From: CALDUY01 sp046350255
Lineage (GTDB): Bacteria > Planctomycetota > Planctomycetia > Gemmatales > Gemmataceae
Assembly: GCA_046350255.1 (NCBI GenBank)
Contig: JAXMAV010000007.1
Coordinates: forward strand, 372,001-436,000
Length of the DNA: 64,000 bases
Direction: 5' to 3'
How positions within the stretch are numbered: position 1 is the stretch's first letter; each line of letters begins with the position of its first letter. This document shows positions 18,288-26,407 of the stretch, in pieces. The notes under the pieces were generated by a model, which saw nothing but the letters and a program-made list of their open reading frames with translations, made no database searches and was not told the DNA's origin. The position numbers were made by a program, and so were the translations under genes.

Positions 18288-18647
18288 ATGATGCGGAAGC
18301 TGCTTCCTCTTCTCGGACTGGTTTTGCTCGTGGGTTGTGGCGGAGTGACTCCCTCGAAGACTGCGGATTCCGTGGACATCACGGGCCGGGTGACCCTGGG
18401 AGGGAAGCCGGTTTCCGACGTGGTCCTGAACCTGATCCCCACGGTCGCTGGTGGCCAGCAGGCCACCCTCCCGATCACCAACGGGGGGTTCCAGGGCAAG
18501 GCGGTCCCGGGCAAGTACACCTTCCTGATCGCTGAAGGCCGCAACCCGCGAGCCATCGCGGCCATCCCCCAGAAGTACCTGACGGCGTCTGCCGACCGTA
18601 CGCTGGATGTGGCGGCTGGTGCTTCGCTGACAATCACTCTGGATTGA
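18288..18647 (+). CDS. Small lipoprotein paired with DUF1559 (cassette 1)
   Basis: 119 residues. A lipoprotein signal (LLPLLGLVLLVGC, lipobox LVGC followed by Gly) anchors it to a membrane. The mature part is one beta-sandwich-like domain beginning VDITGRVTLGGKPVSDVVLNLIP and containing GGFQGKAVPGKYTFLI, the pattern of carboxypeptidase-regulatory-like or transthyretin-like domains found in planctomycete lipoproteins. AAGGA precedes the ATG at 18288; GTG 18285 and ATG 18291 are alternatives. It is immediately downstream of the DUF1559 gene and ends at a strong terminator, so the pair is a closed transcription unit. Confidence 0.85.
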   Translation: MMRKLLPLLGLVLLVGCGGVTPSKTADSVDITGRVTLGGKPVSDVVLNLIPTVAGGQQATLPITNGGFQGKAVPGKYTFLIAEGRNPRAIAAIPQKYLTASADRTLDVAAGASLTITLD

Positions 18648-18673
18648 CCTCCCGCCGGGAAGTCGAACCTAGC

Positions 18674-18715
18674 CTCCGGGCCAGCGCTCACCAGCGCTGG
18701 CCCGGAGTGCTTTTT
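18674..18715 (+). terminator. Strong intrinsic terminator closing cassette 1
   Basis: A perfect 15-bp stem (18674-18688 with 18693-18707) with a four-base loop, followed by TGC and five T residues. It lies just before the stop codon of the opposing gene at 18720. Confidence 0.92.
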
Positions 18716-18719
18716 CACC

Positions 18720-21700
18720 CTAGCGCTGAGTGGGCTCGGCGACCCCCTTCGTGGCGGCCTGCTCGGCCTCGCGGCTGAACATCAACAAGCCCATTCCTTC
18801 CGGACGCATCGCTTCCTCCGGCGCCTCAGCGGGGAGCGAGAACGCCTGTACCCCCTGCCCCGGCATCACACGCACCACATTGGCGGCCCAGGCCTTGCCC
18901 GAGGTGAAGTGATCGTTGGTCAGAGCCACGCGCGGGATGGCGGCCTCCATCGTCCAGCCCTCCGGATCGCGCTTCACCGCTACGAACCAGCGCGGGTTCC
19001 AGGTCCGATCACCCCAGCAATCTTCGACGACGCAGCCGGTGGCATCGACCTGCAGATGGAAGCAGGTACTGTAGTCACGGTCGAGATCGAGCATCAGACT
19101 CACCCGATCGTTGGCGCGCAGGTCGCGATCGCGACTCCGGGCAGCTGCGGCAGGCTGGCCGGCTCCCGTCGGATGCCCGCAGCGCACCGCCAGGTAGAGG
19201 AAGTCGCGATCATGGCTCATCCGCACCTCGGTGGGATATCGCGACGCCGAGTCACCCACGGCATTAAGCAGCTTCACTGACTTGGCTTCCTGCCAACAGG
19301 GATCGTCGAGCTTGCCATCGAGGTAGGGCCGGCTGCCGGTCGGCCGCAAGGTGACCACTGGCTTGGGCGGCGCGCCGACGCGGTTGGACAGCCACAGTTC
19401 GGCCAGGGCGGCCTTCTTCCACGGCCCCTCGGGCTGAGCGGCGGCAAACTGGCGGTACCAGTCGAGGGCAGCTTTCACATCGCCCAGCTGTCGGCGGGCT
19501 GACTGCACGGCGAACTGCATGGCCGGGTCGTTGGCGTACAGCGGGCCGAAGGCCGACAGCTTGGCCTCCAGCGCGAGGGCCCCCTGGTGCCAGCGACGGA
19601 CATCCTCGGGCGTGCTGATGTAGGCCAGCGTCTGGTTCGATTCGGTGCCAAAGCTCGGCACATCACCCAGCCGGCGCTTCACCTTCTCGTCCTTCGGAGC
19701 GCCCTCTGGGTTGGCGGGCTTCGCCTCCAGCGGCTGTTGTTTGCCTCCCGGCACGCCGCCGGTGGTCTGTCCCACGACGAGAAACTGCCCCATCTCGTGG
19801 CGGCGACGCGCCTCGCTCGACGCCTGATGCTGCAGCAGCCACCGATAGCCATCGACAGCGAGGGGATGCGTCGGATAGCGGTCCACCAGGAGCAGAAACG
19901 TCTCGCGAGCCAGGGCCCACTGCCCCTTGCGGGCATACTGCCAGGCCAGCCCATGCGCCACCCGGGCCCCCGCATCGGCGGGCATGTCGGCGATGGTCGG
20001 ACCGATCTGTGCGAGCAGGCGTTCCGAGCTGGTCAGCTCGCTGGGAGGCGCCTCGGCAATGGCCCACAGGCCGGCTCGCTGCCGGGCGGCCTTCACCACA
20101 GCCGGATCCAGTTCCTCCAGACGGTTCATTTCGCGCCGGGCGACGCCACCCGCAGCCAGGGAGATCCCCTGCATCAGCTCACGGTGCGTGGCCGAGCCGG
20201 GCAAGTCGTTCGCCAGTAGCTGGAAGGCGAGGTCGGCCGGCGGATGGCCTCGGCCAATCAAGGTCAAGGGTGCGGTAGAGAACTCCCGCAAGGTGGTACC
20301 CAGCCGCGGGCTCAGGGTGGTGAGATCGACACGTACCGGCGACATGGCTCCAGCACCCGCCAGGCTGTAGAGCTTCTTCGGACGATGCGCTTCCAGCCCC
20401 AGGGCCGACATCTGCTCCGGAAAGGCGCGGGGGTCACTTGCCTGGCGAAATGCCTCGGTGAGCGCCTCGACCACCATCGATTCCGCTCCGGCCCCGGGCG
20501 CGTCGGTCAGCACCACATCCGGACGATACATGCGCAGTGCCAGCACCAGTTGCGCCAACATCTGCTGCGGCGCCTCGCCAGCGTGCATGCGGTTCCACAC
20601 GGTCAGCAGCTTGTCCTGCTCGCTTCGGGACAGATGGGTGCTGAGCGGAAACTGCCAGAGCGTCTCGCCGACAGCACCACCAGCCTGGCGAAACGCCTCG
20701 ACAAAGCGGCAGCTTTCACCCACGCGAGAAAGCTCGGCACTGGACGGCTCCGGCGAAGTCAGGCAGAGTCCCGCGGTCAGATAGCCATCCTCGGCGCCAA
20801 GGCGTGCCACAGCTTCCAGGGTCGCCCCGCCAGGACGAGCATGGACGCACAGCACGGCCAGGCGCTGACCTCCACGCCGTTGCACCTGCCAGGTCTGTCC
20901 GCCATCAGTGGTGGCCACGATGGTGCCCAGTTCGCCAACGGCCCAGCCATGTTTGGCATCGCGGAAGAAGACGCCATGCAGCGGCATCGACTGCCCCAGA
21001 GGCACCAGCTTCCAGGTCCGGCCCCGATCCGGGCTGTGCAGCGCCACCGAGCCGGGACGTCCCACCACCCAGATATGCTCGTCCACCCCGTGGACGGCCT
21101 GGAAATCCAGGCTCTCGCGCACGCCACCGGGTAGTTCCATCCGAGCATAATCCCAGCTCGAACCGCGCGTGTTGCGCGACAGGAGGACAAGGCCACCCTG
21201 GCCGACCGCGACGGCATCGTTGCCGCGCAGCTGCAGGCCCTGGATGGTTCGGCCTCCGAGCGAATCCATATCGAGGCTGAAGACCTGGGCGCGACGGACA
21301 GTGGCCAGGCGATTCCAGGCGCCGGCAAGGGCGCCCCCCTCGGCGGAGAAGTCGCCCGCACGCCACGACGGCGCTCGATTGCCAGCGACCGGCTGCCAGG
21401 TCTTACCGCCATCCGTGGTGGAGAAGACGCCCGAGGGAAACTGATCGGACCCATCGCCGGCCAGGTAGCCGGTGCGTTCATCGACGAAGCGCACCAGATG
21501 CAAGCCGGGCAACGAGTTCACGAGAATGCGGCGCCACTTGAGCCCACCATCGCGGGTGTAGAGCACCACGCCCGCCGCGCCGCCACCGGGTAGCTCCTCG
21601 CGGCCGGCGATCCAGCCAGTGAACGGATCGAGGAACTGCACGCTGCGCAGCGAGGCTCGCACCCCCGACGACTGGCGTTCCCAGTTCTTCCCGCCGTCAA

Positions 21701-21860
21701 TGGTGTGCCAGATTACCCCGTCATCCCCAACTGCCCAGCCCTGGCGATCCTCAAAGAAGTGGACCGCGCGGACGCAGGCATCCTCGAACGCGGGAGTCTC
21801 GGCGGCCTGCGCGGGCAGACCGAGCAGTAGTGCGGTAAGAAGCGTCGCGATGGATCGCAT
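18720..21860 (-). CDS. Large exported Asp-box (YCF48-like) protein with C-terminal CBM9-like domain
   Basis: 1046 residues with a signal peptide (MRSIATLLTALLLGLPAQA). Residues 25-340 form a YCF48/BNR-like propeller: repeated TIDGGKNW, TRDGGLKW, TTDGGKTW, SPDRGRTW and TTDGGQTW alternating with GWAVG or GWIAG. The middle (350-830) is alpha-rich with possible TPR-like stretches. The C-terminal 170 residues (VTLRPTGSRPYLDGKLDDPCW ...) match the carbohydrate-binding family 9-like domain found in exported planctomycete proteins. The ATG at 21860 is supported by GAGG and the signal peptide; the longer frame is not. It probably acts in the periplasm or at the surface on an unknown polymer or as an assembly factor. 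Confidence 0.82.
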   Translation of the reverse strand: MRSIATLLTALLLGLPAQAAETPAFEDACVRAVHFFEDRQGWAVGDDGVIWHTIDGGKNWERQSSGVRASLRSVQFLDPFTGWIAGREELPGGGAAGVVLYTRDGGLKWRRILVNSLPGLHLVRFVDERTGYLAGDGSDQFPSGVFSTTDGGKTWQPVAGNRAPSWRAGDFSAEGGALAGAWNRLATVRRAQVFSLDMDSLGGRTIQGLQLRGNDAVAVGQGGLVLLSRNTRGSSWDYARMELPGGVRESLDFQAVHGVDEHIWVVGRPGSVALHSPDRGRTWKLVPLGQSMPLHGVFFRDAKHGWAVGELGTIVATTDGGQTWQVQRRGGQRLAVLCVHARPGGATLEAVARLGAEDGYLTAGLCLTSPEPSSAELSRVGESCRFVEAFRQAGGAVGETLWQFPLSTHLSRSEQDKLLTVWNRMHAGEAPQQMLAQLVLALRMYRPDVVLTDAPGAGAESMVVEALTEAFRQASDPRAFPEQMSALGLEAHRPKKLYSLAGAGAMSPVRVDLTTLSPRLGTTLREFSTAPLTLIGRGHPPADLAFQLLANDLPGSATHRELMQGISLAAGGVARREMNRLEELDPAVVKAARQRAGLWAIAEAPPSELTSSERLLAQIGPTIADMPADAGARVAHGLAWQYARKGQWALARETFLLLVDRYPTHPLAVDGYRWLLQHQASSEARRRHEMGQFLVVGQTTGGVPGGKQQPLEAKPANPEGAPKDEKVKRRLGDVPSFGTESNQTLAYISTPEDVRRWHQGALALEAKLSAFGPLYANDPAMQFAVQSARRQLGDVKAALDWYRQFAAAQPEGPWKKAALAELWLSNRVGAPPKPVVTLRPTGSRPYLDGKLDDPCWQEAKSVKLLNAVGDSASRYPTEVRMSHDRDFLYLAVRCGHPTGAGQPAAAARSRDRDLRANDRVSLMLDLDRDYSTCFHLQVDATGCVVEDCWGDRTWNPRWFVAVKRDPEGWTMEAAIPRVALTNDHFTSGKAWAANVVRVMPGQGVQAFSLPAEAPEEAMRPEGMGLLMFSREAEQAATKGVAEPTQR

Positions 21861-21990
21861 ACCTGGATTTCCTCGCGGGTGGGGGAAGGCGGCCGGTCGG
21901 CCCAAGGCGAAAACCGGAAGCGACGGGGAGATACTCCCACCGGGCAAGCCGGGTCAAGGCGAACCCTGGGGGAACAATCCGCGCCGTTGC

Positions 21991-22019
21991 TTGCAACTCG
22001 CCTCCTGGCTGGGTAAAAT
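21991..22019 (+). promoter_or_regulatory. Candidate sigma70-type promoter for the FHA-phosphatase gene
   Basis: TTGCAA (21991-21996) and TAAAAT (22014-22019) are exactly 17 bases apart, 51 bases before the preferred ATG at 22071. This is among the best promoter matches in the window. Confidence 0.55.
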
Positions 22020-22070
22020 TCATCACCCTGACCTGAAACCCCAGGAATCATGCACCCCACGAGGTCAGCG

Positions 22071-23714
22071 ATGCCGGCGCTCCAGATCCTCAAGGGCCCC
22101 AACGAGGGCAACACGATTCAGCTCGAAGGCGAACGGATCATCCTCGGCCGCAATCCCGAGTGTGGCGTTCACATTCCCGTCACCAGTGTCAGCCGGGAAC
22201 ATGCTCAGATCGTTCGCGTCTCCGGCAAGTACTACATTGAGGACAAGCAGAGCCGAAACGGCACCTTCGTCAACAACCAGGCCATTAATCAGCGGACCCT
22301 GCTGAAGAACAACGACCGGATCCGCATCTGCGACTTCATCGCGGCCTTCCACGACACCACCATCGCCCCCGAAAGCGACATCGAGGAGCCGGAAGCCGAC
22401 GAGGGACCGAGCACGGTCGAGGCCACGCTCAACCACACCAGCCACCTGTTGCTGGAAACCCAGCCGGCCGAGAAGCTTCGCCTGCTGATCGACATCACCA
22501 ACAACCTGTCGCGGACACTGGAGCTGCAGACGCTGCTGCCCAAGATCGCCGACAGCCTGTTCCAGGTGTTCAAGCAGGCGGATCGCTGCTTCATCATCCA
22601 GGCAGAGGGCGACAAGCTCATGCCGCGGGTGGTGAAAAGTCGCCGGGCCACCGAGGAAGGCAACGCCCGATTCAGCAAGAGCATCGTGAGGCGAACGCTG
22701 GAGGAAGCCAAGGCGTTCCTGTCGGACGATGCCAGCCGGGACGACCGCATTCAGCTGAGTCAGTCGGTGGTCGATTTCCGCATCCGCAGCGTGATGTGCG
22801 CTCCGCTGTGCCGGGCGGATGGCAAGGCGTTCGGCGTCATTCAGCTCGACACGCAGGATCGCAGCAAGAAGTTCTCGCAGGAAGACCTGAAGCTACTCTG
22901 CGGCGTGGCGAACCAGGCTTCCATCTCGATGGAAAACGCCCGGATGCTCGACGACACGGTCCGGCAGGAGCGCGTGCAGCGTGACCTGGCGCTGGCCAAG
23001 AAGGTGCAGGAGAGCTTCCTGCCCCGGTTCCCGCCCAAGGTGGAGGGGTACGAGTTCTGCGGTTTCTACGAGGCAGCCCGCGAAGTGGGCGGCGACTACT
23101 ACGGCTACATCCCACTCAACGATGGCCGCTGGGTCTGCGCGGTGGGCGACGTGGCAGGCAAGGGAGTACCGGCCTCGCTCATCATGGCCAAGCTCTCCAG
23201 CGATATTCGCTTCTGCACGCTGGCGGAACCCGAGCCGCACCGGGCCATTGCTCGCCTCAACGACTCGCTGACCGAGTTCACCAGCCCCATGGATCGCTTC
23301 GTGACCGTGGTGGCGGTGGTGCTCAATCCGGCCACGCACGAAGCCACGGTGGTGTCGGGCGGCCATGGCTCTCCCTTGCTCTATCGCTCGGCCACGGGCG
23401 AGGTGGTCAACGCCATCCCCGACGACGTGAGCGGCCCGCCGTTGGGCATGATGGAGGGATTGGATTTCGGGTCGCACACCCTGACCCTGCAACCAGGCGA
23501 GAGTCTGGTGATGTTCAGCGACGGCCTGAACGAGTCGATGAACGTCAAGGGCGATGAATTCTCGATGGAAATGGTGCAAAAGGTGATCAAGTCGGTCGGG
23601 AAGTCGGGTCCGAAGGAGATCGTTGAGAAGCTGGTGGCTGCGGTCAAGCAGCACGCCGCTGGCCGGGAACCGCACGACGACCTGACCGTGGCCATCGTTG
23701 GTCGCCGCGCCTGA
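22071..23714 (+). CDS. FHA-GAF-PP2C (SpoIIE/RsbU-type) serine phosphatase
   Basis: 547 residues in three domains. FHA (about 1-95): IILGRNPECGVHIP, SREHAQI and SRNGTFVN, the phosphothreonine-binding signature. GAF (about 135-295). PP2C/SpoIIE (about 310-545): GGDYYGYIPL, GDVAGKGVPASLIMA with the metal-binding Asp, GGHGSPLLY, MFSDGLNESMN and PHDDLTVAI. It is a soluble Mn/Mg-dependent protein phosphatase of the kind that reverses anti-sigma or anti-anti-sigma phosphorylation, with an FHA input that could link it to Ser/Thr kinases. I prefer ATG 22071 (GAGG eight bases upstream) to ATG 22050. The VWA gene follows after 19 bases. Confidence 0.92.
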   Translation: MPALQILKGPNEGNTIQLEGERIILGRNPECGVHIPVTSVSREHAQIVRVSGKYYIEDKQSRNGTFVNNQAINQRTLLKNNDRIRICDFIAAFHDTTIAPESDIEEPEADEGPSTVEATLNHTSHLLLETQPAEKLRLLIDITNNLSRTLELQTLLPKIADSLFQVFKQADRCFIIQAEGDKLMPRVVKSRRATEEGNARFSKSIVRRTLEEAKAFLSDDASRDDRIQLSQSVVDFRIRSVMCAPLCRADGKAFGVIQLDTQDRSKKFSQEDLKLLCGVANQASISMENARMLDDTVRQERVQRDLALAKKVQESFLPRFPPKVEGYEFCGFYEAAREVGGDYYGYIPLNDGRWVCAVGDVAGKGVPASLIMAKLSSDIRFCTLAEPEPHRAIARLNDSLTEFTSPMDRFVTVVAVVLNPATHEATVVSGGHGSPLLYRSATGEVVNAIPDDVSGPPLGMMEGLDFGSHTLTLQPGESLVMFSDGLNESMNVKGDEFSMEMVQKVIKSVGKSGPKEIVEKLVAAVKQHAAGREPHDDLTVAIVGRRA

Positions 23715-23733
23715 TCCTGTTGCCTGGGGTCGT

Positions 23734-24858
23734 ATGTCGTACGTCACCTACCTGGCCAGTCGCGATTTGCCCAGCGGACGGCCTCCGCGCCGGGTTGCCC
23801 GGGAGGCATTTGAACGGTTGCTCGACAACCTCCTTGAGCACGGCCGCTATGCGCTGCACCAGATGAAGAGTGAACTGGAGCGCGGCAGCACCGAGGTGCG
23901 CAGCCTGGTAGAGGCCGGCTATCTCCAGGTCCATGGCTCCGGACAGGTCGAGCTATCGCCGATGGCGCTCCGTGCCAGTGAGGAACGGCAGTTGCTGGAG
24001 TTATTCCGGCCGCGCGGCGATGCGCTGGCGGGTCAGCACGATCTGGCGCGACCGGGTCCAGGGCCCGAGCCAGGCGACGAGGTGCAACCGTACCAGCCTG
24101 GCGAGCCACTCGATCACCTCGACCTGGCTGGGACGCTGCGCGAGGCACTGGCCCGGGGCTGGCCGCTGACTCTGACCGACGACGACATCCGGGTACGGCC
24201 GGGCCCCGCCACGGGTCGCTGCGCCTGCGTGTTACTGATCGATCTGTCTGGTTCGATGGAACGGCACAACAAGTTCCCCGCAGCCCGCCGGGCTGCCCTG
24301 GCGTTGCGGGCGCTCATTCGGTCGCGCTTTCCGGGAGATGTGCTGGTGACCGGCGGGTTTGCTACCCGCGCGAACCTTCTGCCTGGGGCTCGCCTCCTGG
24401 AAGCGCGGCCCCATAGCGTGGGGCTGTACGATCCTCACGAGGCGGGGCGTCGCCTGCCCGGTGATGCTCCAGAGGTGCCGGACCATTTCACCAACATCCA
24501 GGCCGGACTACGGCTCGCCCGGAAGGTGCTGCGCCGCGAGGCGCACGCCGCCCGACAGATCCTGCTGATCACTGATGGCGAGCCAACCGCGCATCTGGAA
24601 GGTTCCGACCTGGTGCTGGCCTATCCGCCCACCGAGGCCACCTTCCGCCACACGCTCGAGGAGGCCCGTCGCTGCGCCGCCGAGGGCATCGCCCTGGGGG
24701 TGTTTGGCCTGGTGGGTGAGTTCTCACCGCCGGGCCTCGAACCGTTTCTCGATCGCCTGGCCCGGGCGGGGCGGGGCACGTCTCTGTGTTGCTCGCCGCG
24801 CCGCCTGGCCTCGAACCTGGTACATCGCTTTCTTCGCACTCGATCCGGACAGGAGTGA
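23734..24858 (+). CDS. VWA-domain protein (CoxE/YehP-like)
   Basis: 374 residues without signal peptide or membrane segment. The N-terminal half (1-160) is charged and includes DLPSGRPPRR and a QPGEPLDHLDLAGTL segment. The C-terminal half is a von Willebrand A domain: the MIDAS motif LLIDLSGSMERHNKFPAARR near residue 168, TGGFATRA, and LLITDGEPTAHLEGSD. Proteins like this usually partner MoxR-type AAA ATPases, but no such gene is visible in the window. It lies between the FHA phosphatase and clpS on the same strand with short gaps, so they are likely co-transcribed. The start is the ATG at 23734; upstream codons overlap the previous gene. Confidence 0.85.
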   Translation: MSYVTYLASRDLPSGRPPRRVAREAFERLLDNLLEHGRYALHQMKSELERGSTEVRSLVEAGYLQVHGSGQVELSPMALRASEERQLLELFRPRGDALAGQHDLARPGPGPEPGDEVQPYQPGEPLDHLDLAGTLREALARGWPLTLTDDDIRVRPGPATGRCACVLLIDLSGSMERHNKFPAARRAALALRALIRSRFPGDVLVTGGFATRANLLPGARLLEARPHSVGLYDPHEAGRRLPGDAPEVPDHFTNIQAGLRLARKVLRREAHAARQILLITDGEPTAHLEGSDLVLAYPPTEATFRHTLEEARRCAAEGIALGVFGLVGEFSPPGLEPFLDRLARAGRGTSLCCSPRRLASNLVHRFLRTRSGQE

Positions 24859-24863
24859 CGCCC

Positions 24864-25196
24864 GTGACAGAACCGCTCACGCTTCCCGCTCAGCCCAAGG
24901 TAGACCCCGAAGAACGGGTCCGGCGGCAGCCACCCTATCATGTGATCCTGCTCGACGACGACCACCACACGTTCGAGTATGTCATCACCATGCTGCAGCA
25001 GCTGTTCGGCTATCCGCGAGAAAAGGGATTCCAGATGGCGCTGGAGGTCCACACCGCCGGGCGCTGCATCGTCCTGACCACCTCGAAGGAGCACGCCGAG
25101 CTGAAGGTGGAGCAGATTCACGCCTTCGGCCCCGATCCGCTCAGCTCGCAGGATTGCGCGGGGTCGATGTCGGCCATCCTCGAGCCGGCCTACTGA
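24864..25196 (+). CDS. clpS: ATP-dependent Clp protease adaptor ClpS
   Basis: 110 residues with a GTG start preceded by AGGAG. A short disordered N-terminus is followed by the ClpS core: PPYHVILLDDDHHTFEYVI, where the usual sequence is VxLxNDDxxxxxxV, and the Asp/Glu pocket for N-degron amino groups is recognisable; CIVLTTSKEHAELKVEQIHAFG is the second half. ClpS hands N-end-rule substrates to ClpAP or ClpCP. It starts five bases after the VWA gene. Its end overlaps the end of the convergent TPR gene by seven bases. The call is firm; substrate-pocket details are slightly divergent (DDDHH in place of NDDYT). Confidence 0.9.
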   Translation: MTEPLTLPAQPKVDPEERVRRQPPYHVILLDDDHHTFEYVITMLQQLFGYPREKGFQMALEVHTAGRCIVLTTSKEHAELKVEQIHAFGPDPLSSQDCAGSMSAILEPAY

Positions 25197-26407
25197 TTCG
25201 TGGTTTTCTTCGCTCCGTCCAGCGTCGCCAGGGCACGGGTGGCCAGCGGGTGTCCTGGCTCGCAGCGCAGCGCCTCGCGCCAGGCTTGCTGGGCTCCGCC
25301 CCGGTCGCCCTGCTGCAGCCGACATACGCCCAGGTTGTAATGGCCCATGGCATGGTCAGGCTTGAGTCGCACCACCGTGGTGAAGGCCTCGGCGGCTCCT
25401 GGCACCTGGCTGCGCTCCAGGCGGACGAGGCCCAGCGCGAACCATCCCTCTACCAGTTGGGGATCGTGCTTGACCGCCTGAGACAACGCCTCCTCGGCCT
25501 CGGGCAGACGCTTGCCCGCGCGCAGTAACCGGCCCAGCTGGAGCCAGGCGCGAGGTTCGGCGGGGTAACGTCGGACCAGGCGTTCCAACTCGGCCAGGGC
25601 GAGGTCGGGGCGCTGCTGCTGCTCGTAGGCCTCGACCCGGGCCAGGCGAGCCAGCAGACCGACCCGCAACTTTTCAACCGCCGCCACCAGCGGATCGGGC
25701 CAGGGTGGATCAGGGGGACACTCCGCCAGGGCCGCGATGGCTTTCTCGGCCTCCTGGGTTTGCCCCAGCCGGCGGTGACAATCGATGGTCAGCCGCAGGC
25801 CTGCCTGTCGGGTGCGGGAATCGTTGCTCGACTGCAGAGCGAGCGCCAGCGCGTCCTTCCATTCCTGCCGGGCGGCGTGCCAGCGAGCGCGGAGAAGGCG
25901 CACGCGAGGATGGTTGCGCGGCAGGCGATCGAGCACCTCACTGGCCTCGTCGAGCAGTCCCTGCTCCAGTAGCGCGGTGATCAACCGGCAGGCGGGGCCT
26001 GGCTCGTCGGACAGGCGCGCCACCGCCCGGCGCAGGTAGTCTAACCCGGCGGGAGGATTCTCCAGGACCAGGGTGAGGCCAAGGATGTAAGGCCACCGGC
26101 CATCGCGCGGATCGAGGCGTTCTGCCTGGGCCAGGCAGAGGTTGGACTCGGCGGCAAAGTCGTGGGCGCGAAGCACCAGCCCCAGGTGCCCCCACGCGGT
26201 GGCAGAGCGAGGGCTGGTGACTACCTGGCTGCGGGCCGCGTCGATGGCCTCGATCACTTCGGGATCGACCCCGCTGGGTTCGATCTGTGGAGGTTCCGGC
26301 GGCGCTGTGCTACGCCACCACCAGACGGCTCCCCCAACCAGGAGCGCCGCAAGGCCCAGCAACATCCAGCGGACCAGGCCGCGCGCGGTTCTGACCGTGC
26401 CAGTCAT
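25190..26407 (-). CDS. TPR-repeat protein with N-terminal membrane anchor
   Basis: 405 residues. An N-terminal membrane helix (about 12-30, WMLLGLAALLVGGAVWWW) precedes a series of TPR-like helical hairpins; clear units include WGHLGLVLRAHDFAAESNLCL, AWLQLGRLLRAGKRLPEAEEAL, GWFALGLVRLERSQVPGAAEAF and GHYNLGVCRLQQGDRGGAQQAW (each about 34 residues apart). The ATG overlaps the stop of the CRTAC1-family gene as ATGA, showing translational coupling. In planctomycetes and acidobacteria, ASPIC/UnbV proteins are often paired or fused with TPR proteins, as here. The role is probably protein-protein interaction at the outer face of the inner membrane. Confidence 0.87.
   Translation of the reverse strand: MTGTVRTARGLVRWMLLGLAALLVGGAVWWWRSTAPPEPPQIEPSGVDPEVIEAIDAARSQVVTSPRSATAWGHLGLVLRAHDFAAESNLCLAQAERLDPRDGRWPYILGLTLVLENPPAGLDYLRRAVARLSDEPGPACRLITALLEQGLLDEASEVLDRLPRNHPRVRLLRARWHAARQEWKDALALALQSSNDSRTRQAGLRLTIDCHRRLGQTQEAEKAIAALAECPPDPPWPDPLVAAVEKLRVGLLARLARVEAYEQQQRPDLALAELERLVRRYPAEPRAWLQLGRLLRAGKRLPEAEEALSQAVKHDPQLVEGWFALGLVRLERSQVPGAAEAFTTVVRLKPDHAMGHYNLGVCRLQQGDRGGAQQAWREALRCEPGHPLATRALATLDGAKKTTNQ

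Noticed and set aside
22893..23747. 284-codon minus-strand frame inside the FHA phosphatase gene
   Set aside because: His/Arg-rich antisense shadow; the plus-strand product has three recognised domains.
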